Source: Anaerolineaceae bacterium (GTDB taxonomy: Bacteria > Chloroflexota > Anaerolineae > Anaerolineales > Anaerolineaceae). From it: a stretch of 39,026 nt of DNA. How positions within the stretch are numbered: position 1 is the first letter of the stretch; every line of letters begins with the position of its first letter. Made by a program: the position numbers and the translations under genes. Below, one piece after another: positions 1 through 9,396 of the stretch. The notes beneath the pieces were generated by a model. The model had not been told where the DNA came from. It was given only the letters and a program-made list of their open reading frames with translations, and did no database searches. The stretch lies in the NCBI GenBank assembly GCA_016927865.1, contig JAFGLU010000020.1:1-39026 (forward strand), read 5' to 3'.

Positions 1-102
1 CGTGCTTCGCACGCGCAACAACCTCAAAATCGCAAACCTCACCAATAATTTTTAGGATAGATTCTTAGGGTGTAGGTAGGGAAACACGATCGGGAAATCA
101 AC

Positions 103-138
103 AAAACCCGACAGGTTCCGGAAAACCTGTCGGGTTTT
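103..138 (-). terminator. Hairpin terminator downstream of the minus-strand methyltransferase
   Basis: A perfect 15-bp inverted repeat (arms 103-117 and 124-138) closes a 6-nt loop. Its arms carry AAAACCCGACAGG and the complement, so T-runs follow the stem on both strands. It sits 9 bp beyond the 3' end of the methyltransferase gene, where a rho-independent terminator is expected. The first 100 bases of the window hold no gene I can support, only a short hairpin at 1-13. Confidence 0.7.
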
Positions 139-147
139 AGATTCACC

Positions 148-981
148 TCACGCCAAGGTCTTCCAGTATTTGCGCACCATGTCGGGCTGCTCGGGGAAGC
201 ACGCCCACTGGAAGCCGTGGGCCAGCAGGAAGGCATGTCGGTCGTTGTCCACGTCGTTGTTGCCGGGCATGAGGATAATTTTCCCGCCCGGGCGAGTGAC
301 GCGCTCCATCTCGGCCAATTCGGCGGCGGGATCGTCACCGAAGACGTGCCCGCCCATCACCACGCTGGCAAAGCCATCAGCAAAAGGAATGGTGGTGAGC
401 AGGCCGTCTACGGCGTAGAGGTTGTTCAAGCCGCGGGCGCGCGCTTTTTCCAGCAGGTAGCGGCGCAGGTTCTCTACCGGTTCAACGGCGTATACGGCGG
501 TGGCCCCCGCTTTGGCAGCCACCAGCGCCAGGCGGCCCGGCCCCGCGCCGATGTCCAGCACGATCTTTCCGCGAAAATCAACCAGGTCGAGTAATTCGCG
601 GTCGTCCCACGCAGTAAATGCCAGGCGGTCATAGATGGAAGGGTCAACTGCGTAGGTGATCAGGTCATTGAGGCTGTTGAGGATAGTCACCTCGGCAGTG
701 CGCACTTCCTCGGGTGAGACCGCGGCAGGCGGGTTTTTCGCCAGAACCCGATCCAACCAGAGAGTGATCTGCGGGCATTTGTGGCGCAGGTACCATTCAA
801 CGGATGGGTTGGCGCGCAGGGCGATTGCAAGGGGCGCTTCGGGCAGCCAGCCGGGAAACCAGGAAAGTTGCACGCGCTCGAGGAGCAGAAGCGTATTGAA
901 AGATAGTGAGGTAACGTCAATCCAGTTGACAGGCATATTGAAATTATACTGCTGGAACAAACGCAAAGGGTGGGTCGTCAT
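148..981 (-). CDS. Class I SAM-dependent methyltransferase
   Basis: A 277-residue protein whose second half is a class I (Rossmann) methyltransferase. The SAM-binding motif LDIGAGPGR is at residues 142-150, the acidic residue that normally contacts the ribose is E167 (AVEP), and a RPGG turn before the late beta-strands is at about 230-233. The substrate is unknown. The first 110 residues are not a familiar domain; they are rich in Trp and Leu and may be a substrate-specific helical cap. The ATG has no clear ribosome binding site, and a later Met (residue 16) is possible. The gene is the only one on this strand and is transcribed away from the glycan cluster, with a hairpin terminator right after it, so it probably does not belong to that operon. 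A different methyltransferase lies inside the cluster at 6450. Confidence 0.8.
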   Translation of the reverse strand: MTTHPLRLFQQYNFNMPVNWIDVTSLSFNTLLLLERVQLSWFPGWLPEAPLAIALRANPSVEWYLRHKCPQITLWLDRVLAKNPPAAVSPEEVRTAEVTILNSLNDLITYAVDPSIYDRLAFTAWDDRELLDLVDFRGKIVLDIGAGPGRLALVAAKAGATAVYAVEPVENLRRYLLEKARARGLNNLYAVDGLLTTIPFADGFASVVMGGHVFGDDPAAELAEMERVTRPGGKIILMPGNNDVDNDRHAFLLAHGFQWACFPEQPDMVRKYWKTLA

Positions 982-1063
982 GCATACGCATAGAAGAAGC
1001 GTATCATGGATATTTGTGCCGCTTTTTCGCTGCTTTAGGGTGTCTCATTCGACTCCGCGTAGC

Positions 1064-1137
1064 GGCACGGGGATTGCGCAATGCACACAGCCCTGTATAT
1101 CACCCCCGTGCCTGGGGTGGACGGCGCAGGGGGTGAT
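1064..1137. repeat. Nested, mutually exclusive inverted repeats in the divergent intergenic region
   Basis: The 226 bp between the divergent methyltransferase and the cluster promoter hold no gene. They contain GGCACGGGG (1064-1072), whose complement is CCCCGTGCC (1104-1112). An overlapping ATCACCCCC (1099-1107) pairs with GGGGGTGAT (1129-1137), and CACCCC (1101-1106) pairs with GGGGTG (1114-1119). A 10-bp palindrome ATTGCGCAAT lies at 1073-1082. The pairings cannot all form at once. It could be a structured leader on the minus strand, a regulator site, or a decayed dispersed repeat; I recognise no riboswitch class. Confidence 0.45.
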
Positions 1138-1207
1138 GAAAGTAAGCAGACCTAGGCCTTTATTGGGACGTCCCACATATTTTAAGGTTGCTTGCTGGAT
1201 TTCGGCC

Positions 1208-1236
1208 TTGACCAATCTCGGCCCGGAGTTTATAAT
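1208..1236 (+). promoter_or_regulatory. Near-consensus sigma-70-type promoter of the glycan cluster
   Basis: TTGACC (1208-1213, 5 of 6 to the -35 consensus) is separated by exactly 17 bp from a perfect TATAAT (1231-1236). Transcription would start near 1243, about 20 nt before the ATG of the winged-helix regulator at 1263. It is the strongest promoter-like sequence I see in the window and the only good one ahead of the first 15 kb of co-directional genes. Confidence 0.75.
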
Positions 1237-1262
1237 TCAGCCGTTGAATATTGAAAGGTGAA

Positions 1263-2722
<1,460 letters not shown>

Positions 2723-2732
2723 AACGATCTCT

Positions 2733-3587
2733 ATGTCCAGTAAACCCCAAGCGCTCCCTGTCACTTACCTGCGTCCGCCTCGCGGCTGGATTCCTTTGAA
2801 TCTGTCGCAACTGTGGGCGTACCGGGAGCTGATCTACTTCCTGACCTGGCGAGACATTAAGGTTCGCTACAAGCAGGCCGTGCTGGGGGTGGGATGGGCC
2901 ATCTTGCAGCCCATCCTGCACATGGTCATTTTTACGATCATTTTTTCCAGGCTGGCCGGGTTAAAGCCGGATGCGGGCATTGATCCCGATTTGTACCCCA
3001 TTTTCAGCTTTGCCGCGCTGCTGCCCTGGCAGCTTTTCCAGGGCGCTTTGCAACGTTCGAGCATCAGCCTGGTGGCCAATTCTAATCTGCTGACCAAAAT
3101 CTACTTCCCGCGCCTGATCATCCCCTTCTCGGCGGTGGCTGCCGGGTTGGTCGATTTTGGCTTTTCTTTCCTTGTGCTGGTAGGGTTGATGCTGTTTTAC
3201 GGTGTGGCTCTGTCATGGAACATGGTCTGGCTGCCGTTGTTGATGCTGCTGGCACTGCTGGCTGCCCTGGCTGTGGGCCTGTGGCTGGCGGCGCTCAACG
3301 TGCAGTACCGCGACGTGCAGCACATGGTGCCCTTCCTCATCCAGGCCTGGATGTATGCCTCTCCGGTAGCCTACTCGCTGGACCTGATCCCCGCTGACGG
3401 ACCCTGGCGTGTGCTGTATGCGCTCAACCCGATGGTCGGTGTCATTCAAGGCTTCCGTTGGGCGCTGCTGGGGGCCGCGCCGCCCAGCCAGATCATGTGG
3501 GTCTCAGTGGCGATGGTGGTGGTTCTGTTGGTCTCTGGTCTGTATTACTTCCGCTCCATGGAGCGCACTTTTGCGGACACCGTATGA
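2733..3587 (+). CDS. wzm: ABC-2 type polysaccharide exporter, membrane subunit (Wzm-like)
   Basis: A 284-residue integral membrane protein of the ABC-2 permease family. An N-terminal cytosolic stretch ends in the family-typical ELIYFLTWRDIKVRYKQAVL (from about residue 31), followed by GVGWAILQP and about six hydrophobic segments. The LPWQLFQGAL patch and the late PVAYSL and NPMVGVIQGFRW turns are what one sees in TagG/Wzm/KpsM proteins. It overlaps the ATPase gene by 4 bp (ATGA), so the two subunits are translationally coupled. It should form the channel that moves a lipid-linked glycan across the cytoplasmic membrane. The ATG at 2733 is preferred; an upstream in-frame start would overlap fcl. 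Confidence 0.92.
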   Translation: MSSKPQALPVTYLRPPRGWIPLNLSQLWAYRELIYFLTWRDIKVRYKQAVLGVGWAILQPILHMVIFTIIFSRLAGLKPDAGIDPDLYPIFSFAALLPWQLFQGALQRSSISLVANSNLLTKIYFPRLIIPFSAVAAGLVDFGFSFLVLVGLMLFYGVALSWNMVWLPLLMLLALLAALAVGLWLAALNVQYRDVQHMVPFLIQAWMYASPVAYSLDLIPADGPWRVLYALNPMVGVIQGFRWALLGAAPPSQIMWVSVAMVVVLLVSGLYYFRSMERTFADTV

Positions 3588-4834
3588 GCGATACCGTCAT
3601 TCGCGTTGAACACCTCGGTAAGCAATACCGGATTGGGACGCAGGCGCTCCAATACCGCACGCTGCGCGAGTCCCTGACCGGGATTTTTAGCCGCGACCGC
3701 CAGACCCAACCGGTCGGGCGGATTTGGGCATTAAAGGATATCTCCTTTGAGGTGCAGCGCGGGCAGGTGCTGGGCATCGTTGGCCGCAACGGAGCCGGCA
3801 AAAGCACGCTGCTCAAGGTGCTCTCCCGTGTCACCGATCCCACCGAAGGGCTGGGCGAGATCCACGGACGGGTAGGCTCGCTGCTAGAGGTGGGCACGGG
3901 TTTCCACCCCGAGTTGACCGGGCGCGAGAACATCTACCTGAACGGGGCGATTTTGGGGATGCGCCGCAGCGAGATCGAGCGCAAGTTCGACGAAATTGTG
4001 GAGTTCTCCGAGGTAGCCCAGTTCATCGACACCCCCGTCAAGCGTTATTCCAGCGGCATGTACCTGCGGCTGGCCTTTGCGGTGGCGGCGCACCTGGAGC
4101 CAGAGATTTTGGTGGTGGACGAGGTGCTGGCGGTGGGCGATGCGGAATTCCAGCGCAAGTGCCTGGGCAAGATGAGTGACGTGGCCCAACAAGGGCGCAC
4201 GGTGTTGTTCGTCAGCCACAACATGTCCGCCATTTTGCGCCTGACGCAGGAGACTCTGGTGATCGAGAAGGGTCACTTGAAGATGCGCGCCCCCACTCCC
4301 GAGGCAGTCGATTATTACCTGTCGCAGGGTTACGCGCAGGAAGGCCAGCGCACCTGGGACGCCGACGAAGTGCCCCCCGATGCGGCGCCGTTCCGCCCGC
4401 TGGCGGTGCGGCTGCTCAACATGCAGCGCAAGGTGGTCGATACGGTGCGCTCAACCGAGCCGTTCAATATTGAGATGGAATATCAATTGGATGCCCCCAT
4501 TACCGGTCTGCGAGTGGGGCTTTACCTGATGAGCACGCGTGGGGAGTTCATTTTCACCTCTTTTGATACCGATGACTCCCAGCGCTTTGAGCAACACCCG
4601 GCCCGCGCAGCCGGGCATTACCGCAGCCGCTGCACGATCCCAGCGGATTTGCTCAACGAAGGGCGCTATGTAGTGGGAATCAATGCCAGTTCATTCCGCG
4701 TGCGGCGTTATTTCCACGACGAGCAGGCGCTCAACTTTACGGTCGACGCGACCGGCGCGCCGGGCATGCACTGGCCCGAACCACGCCTGGGTCCGGCGAG
4801 ACCGCGTTTGGATTGGCAGATTGAGGTGGTCTAA
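3584..4834 (+). CDS. wzt: ABC polysaccharide exporter, ATPase subunit with C-terminal glycan-recognition domain (Wzt-like)
   Basis: A 416-residue protein in two parts. Residues 1-240 are an ABC ATPase: Walker A GRNGAGKST (67-75), a signature of the O-antigen type YSSGMYLRLAF (155-165), Walker B ILVVDE (175-180), H-loop His212. The family-specific GSLLEVGTGFHPELTGRENI (98-117) marks the TagH/Wzt/KpsT export group. Residues from about 265 to 416 are a beta-rich domain (LDAPITGLRVGLYLMS, then GRYVVGINAS) matching the Wzt C-terminal carbohydrate-binding domain, which in known Wzt proteins reads the finished end of the chain before export. Together with wzm this places assembly in the ABC-dependent pathway. 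No Wzx or Wzy candidate was seen in the cluster. Confidence 0.94.
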   Translation: MSDTVIRVEHLGKQYRIGTQALQYRTLRESLTGIFSRDRQTQPVGRIWALKDISFEVQRGQVLGIVGRNGAGKSTLLKVLSRVTDPTEGLGEIHGRVGSLLEVGTGFHPELTGRENIYLNGAILGMRRSEIERKFDEIVEFSEVAQFIDTPVKRYSSGMYLRLAFAVAAHLEPEILVVDEVLAVGDAEFQRKCLGKMSDVAQQGRTVLFVSHNMSAILRLTQETLVIEKGHLKMRAPTPEAVDYYLSQGYAQEGQRTWDADEVPPDAAPFRPLAVRLLNMQRKVVDTVRSTEPFNIEMEYQLDAPITGLRVGLYLMSTRGEFIFTSFDTDDSQRFEQHPARAAGHYRSRCTIPADLLNEGRYVVGINASSFRVRRYFHDEQALNFTVDATGAPGMHWPEPRLGPARPRLDWQIEVV

Positions 4835-4836
4835 CT

Positions 4837-6453
4837 ATGAGAGTAGCAGGAAAACAGGTTATTAAACAATTTCTTGGTCAGATTCCGTTCACCGCCGAAC
4901 TTTACTGGCTGCTGCGCCAGGGAGGTAAGCCGATTCAGACCCGATTTACGCTGAAGCACCTGCAAACCGAACTGCCAGAGCTGGTAACGCAAGCCGCCGA
5001 ACTGCGCAAGCAGGCCGCCCCCGGGAAAAAGGTGTTTGTGTTTGCCACGCTACATTATTGGATTGAACACGCCACTTTATTAGGCGTCAGCCTGGCGGCG
5101 CAAGGCCACAATGTGACTCTGGGCTACCTGCCCTATGCCGAATGGCGCGAGCAGATCAACCGCTTTGACCTGCGCCGCCAGAACGCCTATGCCCGCAAGG
5201 TGCTCAGCGGGGCTGAACCATTGGTGGAGGCGGTTTCCTTCCTTCCGGCGCGGCCTTCGGTGGTCCGTTTGCCCGAGGATGTGATGGAAGCGGTGCGGTT
5301 GGTGTCCAATTATGACACCCAGTACACCCTGCAAGTGGAAGAAATTGATACCAAGAGCGAAATCTACAACCTTCGCCTGGAGCGCAATACCGAGATTGCC
5401 CGCAATGTGTATACCTACCTGAAAGCGAACCGCCCGGATGTGGTGATTGTGCCCAACGGCACCATCCAGGAACTGGGCGTGGTTTACCGGGTGGCGCGCT
5501 ATCTGGGAATTACTACCACCACCTATGAATTTGGCGACCAGCGCCAGCGCATCTGGCTGGCCCAGAACGCTGAGGTCATGCGCCAGGAGACCGACAAGCT
5601 GTGGGCGGCTCACAACGGGCACAAGTTGAGCGATGAGCAGTTGGAGCGCATGCGCTCGTTGTTCATGGCCCGCCAGCGCGGCGCCCTGTGGGAGAACTTT
5701 GCTCGCCGCTGGCAGGATACCCCAGCGCAAGGCGGGCAGCAGGTGCGCGCCGAGCTGGGGCTGGACGATCGCCCCCTGGTGCTGTTGGCAACCAACGTGC
5801 TGGGCGACAGCCTGACACTGGGACGGCAGGTGTTTTCAGCCAGCATGGCCGAGTGGATCTCGCGTACCGTACAGTACTTTGCCGGGCGGCCCGAGATCCA
5901 GTTGGTGATTCGCGTGCATCCAGGCGAGGTGCTCACTCACGGCCTGTCGATGGCAGATGTGGTGCGCCAGGTGCTGCCGCGCCTGCCCGAACACATTCGC
6001 TTGATCGGGCCAAAGGAGAAAGTGAACACCTACGACCTGGTCGAAGCCGCCGATTTGGGTCTGGTGTATACCACCACGGTGGGCATGGAAATGGCCATGT
6101 ACGGCGTGCCGGTCATCGTCAGCGGCGAAACGCACTACCGCGGGCGCGGCTTTACGCATGACCCTGACTCCTGGGTGAGCTACTTCAAGCTGCTCGGCGC
6201 TATTTTGGTCAAGCCCGAGGTATACCGGCTGACCCGCGAGCAGGTGGAGAGCGCCTGGGAATATGCTTACCACTTCTTCTTCAACTATCCACGCCCCTTC
6301 CCCTGGCACCTGGTGCGTGTGTGGGAAGATTACCGCTCTCGCCCACTGGGGACCGTGTTGAGCGAGGAAGGCTTGAGCCAGTATGGGGCCACTTTCCGCT
6401 CGCTGTTGGGCGAGCCGGTGGATTGGAAGACCATTCTACAGGCTCAGGAATGA
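4837..6453 (+). CDS. GT-B-fold glycosyltransferase-like protein of the capsule-synthesis type
   Basis: A 538-residue soluble protein I do not recognise by name. It opens with a basic segment, then a Rossmann-like start VFVFATLHYWIEHATLLG (about 67-84) where an N-terminal GT-B domain would begin. Near residues 405-430 comes YTTTVGMEMAMYGVPVIVSG, the donor-binding alpha/beta/alpha of GT-B enzymes such as CDP-glycerol and KpsC/KpsS capsule transferases. It is followed by an HYRGRGFTHDP loop. I infer a transferase in glycan assembly, possibly using a CMP- or UDP-activated donor. The same C-terminal signature recurs in the proteins at 15273 and 23952, so the window has three distant members of this type. 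It starts 3 bp after wzt and overlaps the next gene by 4 bp. Confidence 0.65.
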   Translation: MRVAGKQVIKQFLGQIPFTAELYWLLRQGGKPIQTRFTLKHLQTELPELVTQAAELRKQAAPGKKVFVFATLHYWIEHATLLGVSLAAQGHNVTLGYLPYAEWREQINRFDLRRQNAYARKVLSGAEPLVEAVSFLPARPSVVRLPEDVMEAVRLVSNYDTQYTLQVEEIDTKSEIYNLRLERNTEIARNVYTYLKANRPDVVIVPNGTIQELGVVYRVARYLGITTTTYEFGDQRQRIWLAQNAEVMRQETDKLWAAHNGHKLSDEQLERMRSLFMARQRGALWENFARRWQDTPAQGGQQVRAELGLDDRPLVLLATNVLGDSLTLGRQVFSASMAEWISRTVQYFAGRPEIQLVIRVHPGEVLTHGLSMADVVRQVLPRLPEHIRLIGPKEKVNTYDLVEAADLGLVYTTTVGMEMAMYGVPVIVSGETHYRGRGFTHDPDSWVSYFKLLGAILVKPEVYRLTREQVESAWEYAYHFFFNYPRPFPWHLVRVWEDYRSRPLGTVLSEEGLSQYGATFRSLLGEPVDWKTILQAQE

Positions 6454-7316
6454 GTGAAGAGCAAGTCAAGCAGCAGGTGCGCGAGTTCTACGATCAGGTC
6501 GGCTGGCAGAAAGTAGCCGGCGACCTGTATCAAAATGCGCGCTACGAGGATTTACGCCCGGTTTCTGCCGAGTATATCCACCGCTGCCACATGCGCGTCA
6601 AGCGCCATTTGAAGCCTCGCGGACGCTTCTTGCTGGATGCTGGCTCCGGCCCGGTGCAGTATCCCGAGTACCTGACTTATTCGCAAGATTACACCTACCG
6701 GGTGTGCGCGGATATTTCTATCGTGGCTTTGCAGGAAGCGCGCACTCGCCTGAAAGAGCGCGGGCTGTACGTGGTGGCGGATGTATCCAACCTGCCCTTT
6801 GCAGCGGATGCCTTCGATGGCATCGTCTCGCTGCACACCCTGCACCATCTGCCGCTGGAGGACCAGATCCGCGCTTACTACGACCTGTACCGGGTGCTGG
6901 CACCGGCCAGTACGGCGGTGATCGTCAACGGCTGGACGGAATCGCCTTTCATGCGCCGCTGGACGGGGCTGGTGGACTTGGCCGAGGCGGTAGGCGGCTG
7001 GATTGCCCGCCTGCGCGGCAAGCCCGCTCCGCAAAAGAAGACCAAAAAAGCCGGAACATCACCTCAGAAAGCCGCTCCCACCGGAACGTTTGTGCGCAAA
7101 TTAAACGCCGAATGGCTGCGCGAGCAGTTGGGCAGCCGGGTAGACCTGCAAATTTTGGTATGGCGCAGCGTCAGCGTGCGCTGGCTGCGCGCCCTGATTC
7201 ACACCCTGACCGGCGGAAAGCTGTGGCTGCGCCTGCTGTATAACGCGGAAGAACGCAACCCGCGCTGGTACGGTGAGAACGGTCAATATCCGATGATAGT
7301 CATCAAGAAGCCTTAG
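6450..7316 (+). CDS. Class I SAM-dependent methyltransferase of the glycan cluster
   Basis: A 288-residue protein. The SAM-binding motif LLDAGSGPVQ is at residues 61-70, followed by an acidic motif (VCADIS) near 90 and the DVSNLPFAADAFDGIVSLHT stretch typical of UbiE/Coq5-like methyltransferases (Methyltransf_11). The C-terminal third is unusual: a Lys/Pro/Ala-rich linker (about residues 190-213, QKKTKKAGTSPQKAAP) precedes a conserved-looking 75-residue tail. The ATG overlaps the stop of the preceding gene (ATGA). From context it probably methylates a sugar precursor or caps a finished chain. Chain-end methylation is a known export signal read by the Wzt C-terminal domain in other bacteria, so a capping role is attractive but unproven. 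Confidence 0.8.
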   Translation: MSEEQVKQQVREFYDQVGWQKVAGDLYQNARYEDLRPVSAEYIHRCHMRVKRHLKPRGRFLLDAGSGPVQYPEYLTYSQDYTYRVCADISIVALQEARTRLKERGLYVVADVSNLPFAADAFDGIVSLHTLHHLPLEDQIRAYYDLYRVLAPASTAVIVNGWTESPFMRRWTGLVDLAEAVGGWIARLRGKPAPQKKTKKAGTSPQKAAPTGTFVRKLNAEWLREQLGSRVDLQILVWRSVSVRWLRALIHTLTGGKLWLRLLYNAEERNPRWYGENGQYPMIVIKKP

Positions 7317-7336
7317 GTCTTCGTTGAGGAGTAAGT

Positions 7337-8344
7337 ATGAACTGGAACGATAAAGTAGTCTTGATCACCGGCGGGACCGGTTCTTTTGGCAAGAAGTTCA
7401 TCCAGTTATTACTGGAAGAGCATTACCCTGCCAAGGTTATCGTCTACAGCCGCGACGAGTTGAAGCAGCACGAGATGCGCATGGCGGGCTTCGATCATCC
7501 CTCACTGCGCTACTTCTTGGGCGACATCCGCGACCAGCCGCGCCTCAAGCGTGCTTTCGAGGGCGTGGACGTGGTGGTGCATGCCGCGGCCCTCAAGCAG
7601 GTCCCGGCTTGTGAATACAACCCCATGGAAGCCATCAAGACCAACATCCTGGGCAGCAGCAACGTGGTGGACGCGGCCCTGGATGCGGGCGTGAAAAAGG
7701 TGCTGGCCCTCAGCACCGATAAGGCCGTGAACCCGGTCAATCTGTACGGCGCCACCAAGCTGGCCGCCGAAAAACTGATCGTGCAGTCCAATGCCTATGC
7801 TGGTGGCAAGGTGACCCGCTTGAGCTGTGTGCGCTACGGTAATGTGGTGGGCAGCCGCGGCAGCGTGGTGCCTGTGTTCCTTCAGCAGCGCGAGAACGGC
7901 AAGGTGACCGTGACCGACGAGCGCATGACCCGCTTCTGGTTGACGCTGGACCAGGGCGTGCGCTTTGTGGTGCGCTGCATCGAGCAGATGCACGGTGGCG
8001 AGGTGTTTGTGCCCAAGATCCCTAGTATGGGCATCATGGACCTGGCCCGCGCCGTGGCCCCCGAGAACGACATCGAGATCATCGGCATTCGCCCCGGCGA
8101 GAAGCTGCACGAGGTGCTCATCTCAGAGGACGAGTCCCGCCACACCGTAGAACTGGACGACATGTACGTGGTGCGGCCCGCCGAAGCCATCTGGTTTGGA
8201 ATGGAATGGGAGAAGGTTGGCAAGCCTTTGCCCGACGAGTTCCGCTACGCCAGCAACAACAATTCTGAATGGTTGAGCATCGACCAGATCCGCGACATGA
8301 TTCGCCCCATCGAAGAAGCGCACCAGAAAGGCAAGCTGGAATGA
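7337..8344 (+). CDS. pseB: UDP-N-acetylglucosamine 4,6-dehydratase (inverting)
   Basis: A 335-residue SDR matching PseB/FlaA1 from end to end. The nucleotide motif GGTGSFG is at 12-18. The active-site block STDKAVNPVNLYGATK gives Thr127, Asp128, Lys129, Tyr137 and Lys141, with the same spacing as the FlaA1 Thr131/Asp132/Lys133/Tyr141/Lys145 set. The Tyr in YGATK separates it from CapE/WbjB-type enzymes, which I recall carry MGTSK there. VRYGNVVGSRGSVVP and the IIGIRPGEKLHE end are also typical. It would turn UDP-GlcNAc into the 2-acetamido-2,6-dideoxy-4-keto L-sugar, the first step of pseudaminic acid synthesis. The usual next gene, the PseC aminotransferase, is absent; an RmlD-like reductase overlaps it instead. 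Confidence 0.92.
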   Translation: MNWNDKVVLITGGTGSFGKKFIQLLLEEHYPAKVIVYSRDELKQHEMRMAGFDHPSLRYFLGDIRDQPRLKRAFEGVDVVVHAAALKQVPACEYNPMEAIKTNILGSSNVVDAALDAGVKKVLALSTDKAVNPVNLYGATKLAAEKLIVQSNAYAGGKVTRLSCVRYGNVVGSRGSVVPVFLQQRENGKVTVTDERMTRFWLTLDQGVRFVVRCIEQMHGGEVFVPKIPSMGIMDLARAVAPENDIEIIGIRPGEKLHEVLISEDESRHTVELDDMYVVRPAEAIWFGMEWEKVGKPLPDEFRYASNNNSEWLSIDQIRDMIRPIEEAHQKGKLE

Positions 8345-9258
8345 AGCATGTGCTGGTCACCGGAGCGAGCGGACTGCTGGGCCTGAACCTGGCCTTGCAG
8401 TCGGCGGAACGCATCCGGGTGACCGGGGTGACCAACAGTCACCCGCTGAACGGCGCGCCCTTCACTGTCCTGCAAGCTGACCTGGCCCAGCCGGGCGCCT
8501 TTGCGCGGCTGGTCGAGCAGGTGAAACCGGACGAGGTGGTGCATTGCGCGGCGCAGGCCAACATCGACACCTGCGAGAAGGACCCGGCCCAGTCTGCGCG
8601 CCTGAACGCCGAATTGCCCGGCGAGGTGGCCGAGGTGTGCGCGAAACACGGCATCCCCCTGGCGCACATCTCGACAGATGCCGTGTTTGACGGGCTGCGT
8701 GGAAACTACGTGGAGGAGGACGAAACCAACCCCCAAAGTGTCTATGCCGCCGACAAGCTGGCCGGGGAGAGGAACGTTCAGGCAGCCAATCCCCAGGCGG
8801 CGATTGCGCGGGTAACTTTTTACGGCTGGAGCTTGCGCGGGCAGCGCAGTCTGTGCGAGTTTTTCTTTTACAACCTTTCAGCCGGGAAGCGAGTGAACGG
8901 CTTTACCGACGTGTATTCTTGCACGATGCTGGTCAACGACCTGGCGGATACCGTTTTGGAGATGCTGGATAAGGGCCTGCGGGGCGTGTATCACGTCTTC
9001 AGTCGTGATGCGCAGAGCAAATACCAGTTTGGGGTGTCTATTGCCCGGCAGTTTAGCCTGGATGAGGGGCTGATCACGCCCATTTCGGTGGAAGATTCTG
9101 GGTTGGTGGCCCGCCGCTCGCCCAATTTGACTATGCGGGTAGACAAGCTGGAGGCGGCCCTGGGGCGCCAAATGCCCACCCAGGCCGAAGGCATTGCCCG
9201 CTTGCATGATTTGTACCTGTCGGGTCACGCCGAGAGGATCAAGAGGCTGGCGGGGTAG
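8341..9258 (+). CDS. RmlD-like NAD(P)-dependent sugar 4-keto reductase
   Basis: A 305-residue extended SDR of the dTDP-4-dehydrorhamnose reductase type. The cofactor motif GASGLLG is at 8-14. Family-typical VVHCAAQANIDTCEKDP follows (66-82), then Ser111-Thr112-Asp113 (HISTDAVFDG) and the catalytic Tyr135/Lys139 pair (YAADK). The fold and catalytic residues look intact. Its start overlaps the pseB stop by 4 bp, so the two products are probably made together and act in sequence: the reductase would reduce the C4 ketone that PseB makes. No rmlA, rmlB or rmlC is nearby, so dTDP-rhamnose synthesis is an unlikely role. An alternative is the WbvR-like reductase of UDP-L-RhaNAc synthesis. Confidence 0.82.
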   Translation: MKHVLVTGASGLLGLNLALQSAERIRVTGVTNSHPLNGAPFTVLQADLAQPGAFARLVEQVKPDEVVHCAAQANIDTCEKDPAQSARLNAELPGEVAEVCAKHGIPLAHISTDAVFDGLRGNYVEEDETNPQSVYAADKLAGERNVQAANPQAAIARVTFYGWSLRGQRSLCEFFFYNLSAGKRVNGFTDVYSCTMLVNDLADTVLEMLDKGLRGVYHVFSRDAQSKYQFGVSIARQFSLDEGLITPISVEDSGLVARRSPNLTMRVDKLEAALGRQMPTQAEGIARLHDLYLSGHAERIKRLAG

Positions 9259-9263
9259 CAACG

Positions 9264-9290
9264 CTCATTGCCGAAGCCCAAAGCAATCTT
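9264..9290 (+). repeat. Degenerate copy of a common dispersed repeat
   Basis: CTCATTGCCGAAGCCCAAAG followed by CAATCTT looks like a worn copy of the widespread GTCATTGCGAG...GAAGCAATCT element found between genes in many bacteria. It lies in the 138-bp gap between the reductase and the first nonulosonate synthase. I see no gene in that gap. Confidence 0.4.
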
Positions 9291-9347
9291 TCCAGGGATG
9301 GGAGGCTGTGTAGTTCTGACAAGGCCACAGATCTCGAAGACACAGAG

Positions 9348-9382
9348 GCTGAAAGCCGATAGCTGAGAGCGGACAGCGAAAA
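9348..9382 (+). repeat. Five-unit 7-bp tandem repeat (GCNGANA-like)
   Basis: Five adjacent 7-mers share a GC..A.A frame: GCTGAAA, GCCGATA, GCTGAGA, GCGGACA and GCGAAAA. The array ends 14 bp before the ATG of the nonulosonate synthase at 9397, so it lies in the leader immediately upstream of the ribosome site GAGGAA (9388-9393). Copy-number change here could alter translation, or it may be a worn dispersed repeat. Confidence 0.5.
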
Positions 9383-9396
9383 AAAGCGAGGAACCG

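Noticed and set aside
1064..1137. Known riboswitch
   Set aside because: I could not match the conserved cores of the common classes (SAM, cobalamin, glycine, preQ1, fluoride, c-di-GMP).
7502..8110. Long open frame on the minus strand inside pseB
   Set aside because: It is opposite a strongly conserved gene, has a His/Ala-rich composition typical of antisense frames in GC-rich DNA, and has no ribosome site.
7337..8344. CapE/WbjB-type dehydratase of UDP-L-FucNAc synthesis
   Set aside because: The active site has YGATK as in PseB rather than the MGTSK I recall for CapE, and no CapF or CapG partner is present.
8341..9258. RmlD of dTDP-L-rhamnose synthesis
   Set aside because: rmlA, rmlB and rmlC are absent and the gene is translationally coupled to pseB.
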